Shown piece by piece: positions 25,101 to 38,000 of a stretch of DNA of 64,000 nucleotides. Where the stretch lies: contig OZ237739.1 in the NCBI GenBank assembly GCA_965178125.1, positions 744,001 through 808,000 of the forward strand, written 5' to 3'. The notes beneath the pieces were generated by a model that worked only from the letters and a program-made list of their open reading frames with translations, was not told where the DNA came from and did no database searches. Position 1 is the stretch's first letter. Every line of letters begins with the position of its first letter. Source of the DNA: Bilabrum cf. latius (Eukaryota; Bigyra: Bicosoecida; Bigyra; Bicosoecida). Made by a program: the position numbers and the translations under genes.

Positions 25101-25378
25101 ACTCCGACGGCGGCGACGAGAGCCACCGTAGCTCCCGCGCCACCCGTCCATCCCCACCTTTGCGCCGGCGTCACGCAGACACCCTGGGTAGCCCCATCAG
25201 GAACGTCACGAAATCCATCATCAGCGTAAGAGGGCTGGGCGAAGGCTCCTTCTTGGCTGCTGGCAAAGTTGCTAGAGGCATGCTCGGGCGGCAGAACCAC
25301 GGTGTCTTCGGCAGCGATATCTCCGTACATACCCTCATTCGATTCTTTCCCATCTTCACGAAGTTTAGCTCCCGACAT
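22133..25378 (-). CDS. M1 family aminopeptidase (APN-like), type II membrane protein
   Basis: 1,081 residues from ATG 25378 (MSGAKLREDGKE) to TGA at 22133. In-frame TAGs at 24647, 23738, 23438 and 22229 (low coordinates). A short cytosolic N-terminus is followed by one helix (ATVALVAAVGVVGFFRF, about 25130-25080), giving a type II anchor. The catalytic signature is intact: GAMENWG (about 24170), HELVH (about 24070) and NEGYATLFEYY (about 24000), the gluzincin zinc site. The conserved FPCFDEPTFKAKF is near 24590. The C-terminal half resembles the ERAP1-like helical domain. The TAG at 24647 lies between the Y-x-D strand and the IATQFEATYARHAFPCFDEP block, so the domain is continuous across it. 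The start is placed downstream of a longer open frame (to 25591) because that extension has no membrane or family signal. Confidence 0.9.
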
Positions 25379-25643
25379 ATCAGATGAGCGGAGACGCGGG
25401 GTGGCAGCGTCCGAACGAAAGACTAGGATTGATTTTTGGGCCCTTGCGTGGAGATCTATTTCTGCAACGAACCTCTCCGAACGTTCGTATCGTCTGAAAT
25501 GACCAAAACTACAGCACTCGATTTCTGCATCCATGCACCGGACAATTAGCAGTCCGCGCATAATTCGCACATTAAAAAGATTAAGATCCACCAGATCTGT
25601 CCAGGATGTATCTGTAAATCAAGTTTTAGCGCAATTGCAAGGC
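25379..25643. promoter_or_regulatory. divergent intergenic region (265 bp)
   Basis: Separates the aminopeptidase start (minus) from the malonyl-CoA decarboxylase start (plus). It presumably contains both promoters. No motif is obvious. Confidence 0.4.
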
Positions 25644-28136
25644 ATGCGTTAGTCAGCGCTGCTGTCAGACAGTTCAGCAACGAGGCTCGCCGTATTGGCC
25701 GCGAGCCACAATTGCTTGACAAAGGCATAGCAGTACATTGTGTGGAACAGCTTCATTGAGTCATTGGATCCACAACTCGTACCTCAAAGCATCGCTGACA
25801 TCGTTGCTTCAGTCGTGCAGAGCAGCCCCGATGGCATCGAGTTTGCGTTGCGCTGCCGGGAGCAGCTACTGTCTGCGGCACGAAGGTCAACTAGCGATAC
25901 TTCTTCCCATGAGGGTGGAGTCTTTGCGGCCAAGGATGCTGCCCGCCGCCTGCAGCAAGTACTGGCGAGTTTGTACACGCGCGCTCTACTCGACGTGAGA
26001 GAGATTCGCTGGGAATCTGCGAGTGGTAGGGTCCTAGAGAAGGTCGCTGCTGCTGAGACTGTGCACCCCACGGATCGCTTGTGGAGGTTTCGCTCAAGGT
26101 TCGGCGCCAACAGGACCTGCTACGGTCTCTTCCACAAGGCAGCAAAGCCCGAGAGCAGCGACCCAGTCGCGTTCATACACGTCGCCATGACGCCGTTCAT
26201 CGCGGGAAATATGGCCGAGCTGGCAGTTCAAAGCACCCCGCACGACTACATCCATGGCTTTACGCCTCGCATGGACTCTCCGGAGTCCACGCCAGAGGAT
26301 AGAGACATGGTCATCCGAGGCATAGTTGCGAATCACGAGGACATGGAACAAGACCGGGAGCTTGGGTACCACAGCGAGTATTTCTCCGATTTCTCCTCCG
26401 ACTCGGACGACTGGACCGATTGCTCCTCCTCATCTTCGGACGAATCCGACGCCGGCCGGGAAGCAGGCCAGGGCACCAGTCGGGAAGCAGGCCAGGGCAC
26501 CAGTCGGGAGCCTCTATCCCAGAAGCGGTACGCCATGTGCTGGTCCGTGGGAAACGCAGAGCCAGGTCTCGCCGGTCTGGGGCTGGGCCGCTCGCTGATC
26601 CATGGGCTGCTAGAGACGGTGCGGGAAGACCCGCAGGTGGCCGGCGTGGTCACTCTCAGCCCCATTCCCGGCTTCTCCAAGTGGCTCAATGGTGTGACGA
26701 GTGAAGCGCTGGGCGCGCTCGGCGCGCCGCCCTCTAGTGCGAGCAGCGCAAAGGACATCTTGGATTTGCTTGAGCAGTGCGATGGCGGCAGGTCAGCGGG
26801 GCTGCTGTCTGTCTCACAGAGGCTGGCCGCGCTGGGTGTGCCCGTCACAGCAGGGGATGTAGGGGCGCTACTGCAGGCAGCCGCGGATGGACACCTGCCA
26901 GGGTTAGAGACAGGGCGATCGGAAAACGTTATGGAGATTGCTAGCGATACGGATCAGCTGGAGAGTGCTGCAGCAGCTGCCGCGCTGCTCGTGCTGAGGG
27001 CTTCCTTCCGGCTGTGGCAGCGCGCGGGGGCGATCCGCGGACGGGACATCGACAGGCGAGCGGACGAATCGGTGGTGCAATCGTCGCATCACGGGGGCGA
27101 GATGGCCGGTATGGGAGCAGGCGACAGCATCAGGCCAGCGCCGGCCGCTTCGGGCGTGCACGTGTCCGATGCCTCCGGTGTGACGAGTGCGGACCGAAGG
27201 CAGCGACTTCCAGTGTGGGCGGTGGGTCCACTCGCGTCTCCGCGTGGGGTTGGACCCACCGATGACTCTGGCAGCGTAGATGCGGCTGCAGCCGGTTCCA
27301 GCGCCTCCGTTGGCTCTAGCACAAGCGCAGAACCTGCATCGTCGGGGTCGGGCACCTGGCCGCTGCCGCCCGACGCCGAGGCAGCGCTGGGGCGGTGCTG
27401 CATGCGCCTCGTCTCGCACTACCTGGTTCGTGCCGGCTGGGAAGAGGATAAGAGGGCTGCAGCAGGTCCTGCATCCGGGGGCGAAGCCAAGAGCGGTAGC
27501 AGAACTGCTGCAAGGGGGCGCCCAATGTGCCCGGTGAGCAACTTCCACACGGGCAACGGGGCTGAGCTCATGCGCGTGCTCTGGGGCGCGAACTTCAGCC
27601 CGAAAGGTATGATCGAGAGCGGGGGCATCATGGCAAACTACAGCTATCCCATGCACCCTGAGGCCATCGAGGCCAACCAGCTGAGGTACGAGAGGTGTGT
27701 GGGCAAGCTGGGTGAGTACGGGAAGCAGAGGCTGCGAGAGCTCGCGAACCCGCACAAGGAGTGGTTCTGCAGGCGGGAGCTCTTCATTGCTGATGAAGAG
27801 GCAACCGGAGCAGACAGGCAGGGCGCGGATATAAATAGTGAAATTGACAGTGAGGACGAGGAGGAGGACGAGGACAGGGACGGAGCAGGAGGCAGCGACT
27901 CGTAGACTATCCGTCCCAGTTTCAGGAGGATCACCTTCGGCCCTCCCTAGTACGACGGCCACGCCCGCGCGGATAGGGAGCTCCCGCACCACTGGTGGGG
28001 ACGCACACAGGATCGGATATTCACCGGTGACCAGGGGGCATTTCCGTGGTGCTCCCCGCCAGCATGGCTGTCTGGTTTGGAACCAGACATTGCCGGTAGT
28101 GAGCAGGACGACGCTGCAGCTCGCGGTCGGCAGTGA
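25644..28136 (+). CDS. MLYCD: malonyl-CoA decarboxylase with large low-complexity insertions
   Basis: Reads from ATG 25644 through TAGs at 25650 (codon 3), 25728, 27903 and 27948 to TGA 28134, 830 residues. Without the upstream TAG codons the frame has no ATG start, which supports the 25644 start. MCD hallmarks are DPVAFIHVAMT (about 26160), GLGLGRSLIHGLLETV (about 26578), LSPIPGFSKWL (about 26655) and VSNFHTGNGAEL (about 27533). The Ser and His of the last two match the catalytic pair described for human MCD. The protein is longer than usual (about 500) because of an acidic/Ser insertion near 26390-26510 and another near 27000-27350. The enzyme converts malonyl-CoA to acetyl-CoA and CO2. No peroxisomal SKL terminus is visible. 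If translation stopped at 27903, the last 77 codons would be lost. Confidence 0.85.
26457..26504 (+). repeat. 24-bp tandem duplication inside MLYCD
   Basis: Two adjacent identical copies of cgggaagcaggccagggcaccagt encode two copies of the octapeptide REAGQGTS in the acidic insertion. In frame, so it only lengthens the linker. Confidence 0.9.
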
Positions 28137-28278
28137 CAGTGGAAAGGGCCCCCGCCAACCCGAACTCTGCTAGAGTAATTGCTGAGGCGTGTCATATGTA
28201 TTGCTGGCCCGTATTGAGGGCAGATATCGTCATATAGATAGCAAATACGATAGACTGCCTTGTCATCTTGCCCCAGGC

Positions 28279-28828
28279 TCAGAAAAAGTACGAAGGCGGC
28301 TTCAGCATGCCGTAGCCTGGCGTGTTGTACAGCTGCATATAAGCCTTCGCGAGAGGCTTGCATGTCTCCCTGAAGTTCGCGGGATCTCGTCTGTAGCAAG
28401 CCGTCACCTCTTCCCGCAAAAACTTCATCTCCTCGATCGCCACCAGACGCTCCCGTCGGAACTGCTCCTTGGCCTCAAGCTTATCAGGACCCTTCAGCGA
28501 ACTTGTGATCGGGTTGCCAAGCTCGTCGCGATCAAAGTCTTTGGCCCTAGGAAAATAGCGATGGGACCGAAGCTTGATCGGGCCCTTGGACTCGGCGTTG
28601 AGCATTACCCGTTGCCGGCACGCTTCGTCCAATACCTGCTAGCAAGTACGAAGCACATATGGAACCTCGCACGGTGTGACGCATAGCACAGGGGATGGCA
28701 CGATTGGGCTCATCGCTTCGCCTCACCTTCTTCGCGTCAACCTTCAACTCAGGGAAATCCTTAAGGTCCTCCGGAACCTCAGGAAACAAAGAAGGATCAA
28801 TCTTATCTGCTCTACGTGATGACGCCAT
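28279..28828 (-). CDS. NDUFB10: NADH dehydrogenase 1 beta subcomplex subunit 10 (NDUFB10), two exons
   Basis: Exon 1 is 28828-28727 (MASSRRADKIDPSLFPEV...), exon 2 is 28635-28279 (VLDEACRQRVML...), and the protein has 152 residues. The intron of 91 bp starts GTGAGG and ends TAGCAG with phase 0. Stop TGA at 28279. The block KFLREEVTACYRRDPANFRE followed by a Cys, with the two cysteines 12 apart, is the characteristic C-terminal region of this mitochondrial complex I accessory subunit. It shows that the host respires aerobically. No in-frame TAG. Confidence 0.8.
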
Positions 28829-29048
28829 CCGAAGATTTGCTAGTCTAACGCGACAAATAGGTTCACGATTGAGATCTGGTTTATACTAGCATAACGTGTG
28901 CTTTGGGGTCGACATTTGCGCAGATGTCTGGTCATGGTGCGGTGCTCAGCTGCTCCGCTCCCCAAATACTACAAATTGTTTGACAATTCTTGACTATCTG
29001 TTGTACATTTGGATCGACCAAATTCGGAGTTGGTAGAGCGGAAACGCA

Positions 29049-32000
29049 TCACTGTCCCCTGGCTGCCCCGCCGGCAGCGGCAGCCGCGCCGCCCTAATCC
29101 GGGGTGGGCGTGTCCGTGTCGCGCTCCGTCACATGCTCATCAATCTCCTCCTCATACTCAATCTGCTCATTTTTCACCTCGTCAAAGCCCACCCCATCCT
29201 CGACGGCACGTGACGCCTCTTCCTCCGCGGCCTCCCTCCGCCTCTCCTCCGGGGTGGCATCCACCAGGAGATCCGCGAAGGTCACCATGCTGGGCCGCAT
29301 GGTCTTCTTGCCCCCGCTCATGCTACGGTGGGACACCGAAGTGCCGCCCTTCACAGAGCCGTGGATGGACTTCCTGGACCGGTACATGTCCGCTTGCTTG
29401 AGACCGGCGGCGATGTCAGCTGCGGTCAGGCCAGCCCTAGATGCCAGCGAAGCCAGCACGATGGACCGCGCGGAGCTATCCGCAAGGTTCTTGATGAAAT
29501 CGAACACGCTCAGGGCCAGCTGAATCACGGGTTCCTGGATGAAGATGTCGGTCAGGAAGGAGATGAAAGAGGCCAGGATCCAAGCGCGAGCCTGCTGCGG
29601 GGTGAACAGCACGCCGTACAGAAGCACGATGTAGAACGAGAGAGATACCACCAGGAAGAGACACGCGTACACGAACCATGCCACCACGATCCGCTGGAAC
29701 GCCACCTCGTCACTCTGCCACACGTTCAGCTCCTTGAGCCTGACCCTCTCCTGCACGGCGTGGAACCTCCTGTAGGCCGACTGCACCATCACCACGGCCC
29801 CCAGCTGCTTCTCGTCCTGCCCCATGCTCTCTACCTGAGTGGCGAGCTCCTCCATCCGAGAAGAGATGCGCCACTGCACGACGATGTAGGCGACGTAGGC
29901 CGCCAGCGCAACCAGGCCAGGCACCAGCTGCAGGCCAAAGACCATGATGGCAATTTCTCGCAGGAACGCAGCGTCGAGCAGCACCATGCAAACCGCGGCC
30001 CCGGCCTGCAACAAGATACTCGCGATCCAAAGCAAGATCGTTCCCACGAACGAGTGCTGACGGGCCTGGAAATACCCCATCAGCCCGGTGAAGCCGAACA
30101 GGAAGCTCGCCGATACTCCGATCACGATCGTCCGCAGCGGACCGGCATAGTTGTAGGCCTCCCCTGCAACCAGGTAGATGCAGAACAAGAACCCAACGAA
30201 GGCAGCCCACACTTGCACCAGGTTGAGTACCGTGAAGGCCGACAGCGTCGTGTGCTCGCACGCCGTGAGCGGCCTCGCGTCTAGGATGGAGCCCAGCATC
30301 ACCGTGCGCCTCCTCGTCTTCTTGCGCGATCCCATCGACCTGGAGCTAGAGCTGCCAAAGCGTCGGCTGCTCCCCCCACTCTTGCTGCGCGGGCCCTCTA
30401 CGAAGCCAGAGGCGTCAGACACGACCGAGTCAGCATCAGACATGTCGCGACGGCTGAAGGCACCTCGGCTGAAGCCCCTGCTGTCATTGCGCATCGCATG
30501 GTGTTGCTCGATCTCTTTCAGCGTCTCTCGCAGGTCGTAGTCCTCCTCTGCCAAAGCAGCGACACCGCTAGCCACTGCCGACGAGGATCCCTTGGGTGCA
30601 TCGGCGGCCGGGAAGGCCACACCGCCCTGCTCTGCGGTAGTGGGCGACTGCAGGAGCCCAACAGCGGCATCAGGGTCTGTCATCACGTCGTTTGCCTCGC
30701 CCTTTGCATCAACCTGGCCCATTCGGCGCTTGGACTTCGCCTTAAGAAGCGACAGCGGGGCCCTGAACACGGGCTTGGCATCCTTCTCTTTGTCGGCATC
30801 ATGCTCTCGCGGGGAGTCCAGCACGCCGGCATCACCTGCATCGAATCCCACGTCCTCACCACTGCCGCCGGACGACGACCCGATCTCTTCAGTCTTCTAT
30901 TGGAACTCCTTGATGGCGTCGTTCGCGCAGTCTAGCAGGGCCTCGCGCCCAGAACGCACGGCATTCGCGATGACCCGCACGCCCTGCTCTCTCATCTTTT
31001 CGTCGAGGTCCGTCTCCTCGTCCACCATGCCAGGCGCAGAGTTGAAAGAGTCGCCGCTCATCAAGTGGCCGCCGGCAAGCTCCTCCCGAACGCAAGAGAC
31101 AAGCAAACGGATGGGGTCCTCCGAGGGCTCCGGAAGGCCATCCATCCAACCCGTGCCTCCGTTGACAACGGGAGGCTTAAACAGCCGAGCGTGCGTCAGC
31201 TTTGCGGTCGCTGCTCCAGACTTGAGAGACTTGGACTGGAATCGTCCCGGGGCTGCTGTAGCCCCTCCGGCCCCGCCCAGCGAAGCGCGTCGCTTCGTGG
31301 TTGTCATGGATCGAGTACGGTACCGGATGTGCGAGACTGCCTTTGCCACGCCTGCTTCGATTGCACGGATCACGGCTGGTGCTCGGAGCGGCGAGCCGGA
31401 GCCAGCAGCGCCCCCATCGGAACCTTCCGCATTCGCAGCGCGGGCGACTTCGCACAGCAGCGTCACCCCAGATGCGTCGTTCAGGCCGAGTGCCTTGGTG
31501 ACATCGGTGCTCGCGACATCAGCTAGTGACTCTACGGTGGTGCCTTGCTTCGCGCTGGGTGGCGAACTTCTGCTCTTGAGGGTAGTTGCTGACGGGTCGG
31601 GGCCGGCACCATCCTCCATCTCGACCCGATGGACGGGAGTCGATGCTCCCGTGGCGGGGGCAAACGGGTCAGAGGACGGCTTGCTCTCGGCATCGTCTTC
31701 GTCTGTGCCGATTCTCATCGGAGGAGGTGGCAGCGACCGCTCGCCGGCCTTGGTCGAAGAGGGCCCCGAAACGCCAGGGCTAGACTGGTGCCTAGCGCGG
31801 ACAGACGTCACTCGGATGTTCAGGCGCTTCCGGGCGCGCTTGCCACCGGGTCCAACATCCGCGCTAATGCTGCGGTGCGGGGGTCCGTTTGGCTACGAAT
31901 CCGCAGCATCGGTGGTGGCCAGCCAGCTCGCTTCCTGTGCCTCACCATCGCTGACTCCTGCACCAGTGGCAGTATACTTCGCGGCCGACCCGGGAGGAGG

Positions 32001-35000
32001 CAGTGACCCTGTGCGACCCGCTGCTCTGCTTGAAGACGTGGGCCCAGATGTTTCCCTGCCCCTGTTAGGCGTCTTGAGAGAGCCACCATCGTCAAGCACG
32101 TCACCGGCAGTCGCCCCGGCAACCTTGCCACCGCTCGACATGGATTTGCTGCTCTTATTGAGCTGTCGGATGCGTTCGGTGTGGGCCTGCAGCTGCTTGA
32201 GCCTCTATCTTCGCCTGAGGATCGCCTGCCTTCGCTCCTCTAAAGTTCTAGACTGAATCGAGTTGACGGTCGTGAACAAGTAAGGGAAGAACTCGTTTAC
32301 TGGCAGCATTACCAGGGTACTGATGAGAGCAACGAGCACGCGACCTGACACCCTCGACGGAGTCGTACCGAAGAACACGGCGTTCACCGCCATGGAAGCA
32401 AGGCACGTTGCACACAGTACGCCGATCCGCTGGGAGACAGTCATCCTCAGCTACTCGTCAAGGGGCGGAGAGAAGACGGAACCCCAACCGTGGTGCCTCC
32501 TCAGTCTATCGAGCCAGGTGAGCCAAATGTGCTGCACCACCAAGAAGGCCGTGCCAGATTTGCGAGCTTCTCGCAGTCGCTGCACATCAGGGTCTACCTC
32601 ACCAGTGTCGGCCTTGTGAAGCTTGTCAAGCCCGCGACCCTGGCGCAGCTCGCCGTAGCGCACAAACTGGGCCCGCGCGAGGTCCTTCCGTTCCTCCTCG
32701 GTAGCTCGGTACAGGCAGAACGACACGCCTGCTGCCATTACGAACGCGCCAAAAAGCACGCAGAGCACGATCAGCACGAAGAAATTGCGAGGGTCCAGGT
32801 AGTTCTGCAGCAGGCCAGCGTTGCCGATGGGGTCGATCGCGTTGATCTGGGGCAGGTCCTCTTCTACCTGCGAGCTGAAGTCCGTGAGATGCAGCGTCGC
32901 GCAGATGGCCATTCGTCTCGTGTTGCCGTTTGGCAGCTCGTCAGTCTCGAAGCGAAGCAAGACCATGCCATCGGTGAAGTCGCGCCCCGTTTCTTCGTCA
33001 AAGTACCTGCACTCGTACATGTCCTCGGTCGCTGCATCGCTCACGGGCAGCCGAAGCAGCAGCGGGCATCGCAGCTCCTGGACATCGATCGTCTCACCGG
33101 AACCAGTACCACCTGCAGAAGCGGGCGCACCGGCAATGTCCATCGATACGACACCGCCACCGCGCTCAGGGGCCCCTCCCTGGCCGCTCTCTTGCAGCAC
33201 GTCCGACCACAGGTATGGGTTGGAGGACCACGCAATGCCTCTTAAGTCCACGGAGGCATCTCCATCGCCAGTCACCGAATTGTTATTCAGCAGTCCAGAC
33301 ACGCCACCCAGCGGCAAAACCATTTCTGCGCCGCTGCCAAGCTGCAGGACCTGGGCCTCCTGAATGGAAATACGCACGCTAGTTGCCTGCAGGGCATCTG
33401 ACTGCAGGGTTTGTGGCTCTTCCCCCTGCGCCACGGCCAAAGTGGAGCTCCTGCTCAGGCTCTCCGCACTGGCCCTCAGGCGCAGGGTCTAAGACAGTGC
33501 TCTAGTCTCATTGATGAGAGCCTCCGGGGTCCCGGAGCCCTGGTCAGCGGCGGCCTGCAGGAGTCGGTGAGCTGCGATCTTCAATTGGCCCGCATGGCTC
33601 GAGGGCGATTCATCGCCCACTTGAATCTCGCGGAAGAGATCAAGGCGTCGACTGGGTGACGCAGGGCTGTGCATCAGGTGGGTGGAATCCGCCGCCTCTA
33701 GCGCGAGATCCATGGGGATGAGGTCAGACAGGATCGAGACGTCGAGCGAGCCGGTCGACTCGGCAAGCATCCGGTGCGAATCGGATGAGCTTGATATAGA
33801 GGCGCTTCCAGTCAAGCGGTCAGTATACTGCGCAGAGTTCTCAACCCGAAGCCAACTGAGTTGTCGACTAAAGCTAGGCAACTTGATCGTACCAAGGTAG
33901 GGCAGCTCGAGGGATCGATCGGTATCAGTACCCCTTGCAGTCTAGTGCCCGATCATGGCATCAGGTAGCACGCCCCGCAGCTCGCTCGCTGCATCATGCT
34001 GTCCCATGGCGCTAATTACAGCGGCATGGCCCTTTCCAAGCCACCATAGCGGGTTCCAACTGGCGTCTTCGGGCAAGGTTGCGTCCTCAACTGACGCAAG
34101 GTAGGCAGCGTGGCCTAGATTGGCGCTATGAGGCTCAGACGCACTCTGAAACGCATCACGGGCCAATTGGTACTCCTCAGCTACCAGTCGTCGCGCATCG
34201 CTAGCTCCAGCTGCGTGCAGCAGTGTTGCGGCAGCTTCCAACCGTCTGACTGCCTGCGACCGGTTCTACCCAGATGCAGCTGCATACCTGTCCTGGTTGG
34301 AAGAGAACAGCACGCCGAGAACGGATAGAATCTGCTCTGCTGTTCCAAGCGACACGCCCGAGGGTGCCTGGCCCTCCTGACCATCGTCCCCGCTGTCCTG
34401 CGATTCGACTTGAGTGAGGGCAGCATTGGACAGCCGCTCTGCCATCGCGAGAGCGAGGTCCTGCCCGGACTCATCGAGGCTGTCTGTGTTTCCGGACAGC
34501 CCAGTGAGTGTGGCAGCATGCATGGAGATGTCCTCTTCAGTACCCTCGAGATCATTGGAAGCCTGGAACTGCCTCTGGAGCAGACGCTGCCTTTGCGCCT
34601 GCAGCGCGTTCACGGCTGACTGCCTCCTGGCACATGCAGCCCCTGCCCACGGGTTGTTGGGCTGGTTTCCAGACTCACAGCTGCACACTGCCTGGCAGCC
34701 GGTGGTGTCACCAGCGCTACACATCGGCGGGGTACGAATACAGATTCCGTTGCCGCTGCACTCATCAGCAGGAACGAGCATTTCGCGGCCAGTAACGAGG
34801 TCAGTTTGCCGCACCCGACTGGGCGAGCTGCCGGGGCACGCAAGCACAATAGGCAGCTCTTCCACCGTACCGCCAGCGTCGTCCTCTTCGGTCTCCACCT
34901 CGCTGACACAGTTGCCCTGGAAGCAGCGCTCACCATCAGAGCATGTCACACCATCGCACGGGTCACCCGGCACGATATCAAGCACGTCCGTAATCGCGCT

Positions 35001-38000
35001 GATGTCGTTAAGGATGCGCGAAACATCACCCTCCAGCTCTGCCTCATCCAAGCCAGCCTCTGTCGACTCAACGAGGTTTAGGATGTCTTCTGTAGACTGC
35101 ACCGTTGGCGGGTCCACCTGTAGCACAACTGCCGCGCCAGTCTCGTCGAAGTAAGCGGTTGTTGTGGCACCCAAACGATCGCTCACCTTCACTGCGAGTG
35201 TCAGCTGATTGGAACTGCCGACACCTCGAGGGAGCCGGACACCGCTCACAGAGTCCTGAGCAGCAAATTGATTGCTCATTGGGATGAACTCGGGCGCCTC
35301 CTCGCCGGCCTGTAGTTGCCCGTCTGCAGCGCGCTGCACCGCGCTACCTTCAGCCAAGTAGTACCCGAACAGGTACCTCAAGGGCAAGTCTTCTTCATCA
35401 TCGGTCCACTGCACCGCCTGCAAACTGAACTGCGTCTCCAGCATGGTGCCAGCCCGTGGCTGAGCCGCAAGATAACCGCTGAAAGGGGGCTGATTCACGA
35501 GGACCTCGGTGGTGGCGGTGGAGGAGCCGCCCGTCACAGTGTCAGTCACAGTGAATACGAATATGTACGCAGAGCCCGGCTCAAGCACGCCTGGCCTAAG
35601 TGTGACCAGCAGGCGATTCGAGGGTGTGGCGAACACACGTGAGGCAATCTGCTGGTTGGTCGTGTCGATGCGCCATGAGTAGCTCAGGTCACCTGGAGAC
35701 GCGGGCAGACCAGACCCAAGCGTAACCGTAGCACGGAGGCTCGACCTCACGTTGGATAAGATCTTGTCAGGGTTGCCCACGATGCCGGCAGACGTGACGA
35801 TGGGCGGGCTGCCCGACACAACCGAGAGATCAATGCTCGCTGTTGAGCTACGCACTGCGAGGGGCAGCAGCGCACCAATGCTAGAGTTGGTGCCCCTGCT
35901 GTAGGTGACACTGATGCGGTACCTCCCCTGCCCCAAGTTGCGAGGGCCCAAGGTAGGGAGACCCGTCCCTGGGCTCGACTGGGGTCCATGGGCTGGGTCT
36001 GTCGGTACGTTGAAGTTGATCTGCCTGCCGGTTGTGTCGGTGCAGGCTGGGAACAGGGACCCGCTGCCTTGGTCCACGACCACGCCGCCCACTACGGCGA
36101 ACTGGCCCGCCAGAATAGCTGCCTCCTCCTCTACGGTGTCGGGCAGCTGCACGCAGCTCCAGGAGAAGGACTGGGTGCCCACTTCGGAGAGCGTGAAGCC
36201 ATCGCGATCTGAGGAACCAGTCGCGTCGAATCGAAGCGTCTGGCTCTGACCGATCTCCCGTGTGGCGCCGCCTGCTATCTCGGCACGGACGCCCTGTCCG
36301 ACCACCAGCAACTCCATTGTGGCCGTGTTCCGCACGCTGGGCCTCGAAGGCAAGAATGCCTCGGCCTGTAGGACGTATCTACCGCCCGACACTACCAGGC
36401 GAGGAGGCAGCACCAGCGTGCGGCCACCCCTCGTGAAATACTGGGCCAAATCGGGCAGAGCGGGCACGCTGAGGGCAGCCGAGGCTACTTGCGGCCATGG
36501 CGATGCGCTCACCGCTGTCCACCTGTACGACAGAGCTTCCCTCGGGCCAGTACCACCGCCGCCATCACACGTCGGTAACTATGCATCTACAGAGAGTCGC
36601 ACGGATTGCGAGGCTCGGACCTGCAAGCTCCTGGTTCCCTGGATGGAGATGAGCGGAATAGGCTGGTCCTCGACGACGACAGTGTGGGTCGCCACGCCGG
36701 GCTCAACGGACAAAAAGGACGAGGCCCTCATCTCGAAGGTGATCGTGGAACCGGCTGGCAGCAGGGTGGCATTGGCGATGCTGACGATTCCCGGCCTGAG
36801 GCCAAGGACACTGCGGCTGGTCTGGCTGGCAACCAGTGCCGCCTGCAGCCTCTCCTCCGCCGCATCGCGCTGTGCTGCAGTCGCACCAGCGATAGCGCCG
36901 ATCGTCACGCTCCAACTGAAGGCGAGGGGCCGCCCACCGCCACCAGTCGTTGAAGACCCGTCCAGCTGGATCCCGTCGCAGAACGAAATGCGCTCCGGGC
37001 CCGAGATGGATGCCCGCGGCGGACTCGCCGGCACAACGGGGCCTGCGATGAGGGAGCAGGACCTCGAAGCGCTGTTGACGGAGCCTTGCACTGCACGGAT
37101 GGCACCATTGCCGCGCAAGACAAGTCCGTGCGTGGTGTTGGCACAGGGAGCCAGCGCGTCAAAGAGCAGCAGCGGCGTGGCAGTGGCTCCGATCCCCAGC
37201 CGAACGGCCATCCTGGTGGCCGACTAGAAAGTGCAAGACGAAGCCGCGGGCCCCGTCTGAGATGCTCCGAGGATCTGCCAGTTCTCGAACACGCGAGAGC
37301 ATGGGCCAGCCCCCGGACCATCAGCTAGAAGCTGTGATGTTTTCGACGTGAACTCGACGTCAAGGCTGGCTCCAGAGGACGAGAAGCGCACGGACCTCAC
37401 CGCAGGGATGGGCAGCCGACCTTGCAGCACCACAGATCCACTTGAGGAGAAAATTGACGCAGCAGATGCCTTAATCACGCCCCTGCGGATCTAAATAGTG
37501 CTGCCTGCAGCCGGCTCCATGAACGTGCCCCCGTCCTGCCCGACAGCAATCCTAAGCCTGTCACTGGCGGGCCAATAGCACACAGCCGAGGATCCACCGA
37601 CGCTGAGAAGCGTAGCAGGATCCAGCACCTGCATACTGGAGCAAGCCTGGGAGCCTGCAGCGCCCATGCTTCGGCCAGCCATGGTGGTGGCTCTGCTAAA
37701 GACCACCTCGATCTCCCGTGCGGTCTCGACTAGGAACGCGCTGGCCAGCACCGGTGCTGGGGTGGTGTCAATAGCAGCCTCCACATCGTTGTCCAGGATC
37801 TCAACGGACACTTCCAGGAGGGATGCCTCGATACCCCTCTGTTCGCCGTCTACGAGTTGCACGGGTGATGAGTAGTCCGGGTCGGTGGAGGACAGCCCAA
37901 GCGTGATAGTTGCTGATTGGGCCGACTCGATGGTCTCGTCGTCGACCGCAGTGATGGTGAAAACCACAGGGGTCTGCCAATTCTATGCAGTCCTCACTGC

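Noticed and set aside
25379-25591. Upstream extension of the aminopeptidase to 25591
   Set aside because: The extra 71 residues show no family similarity, and the 25378 ATG gives a normal cytosolic tail and membrane anchor.
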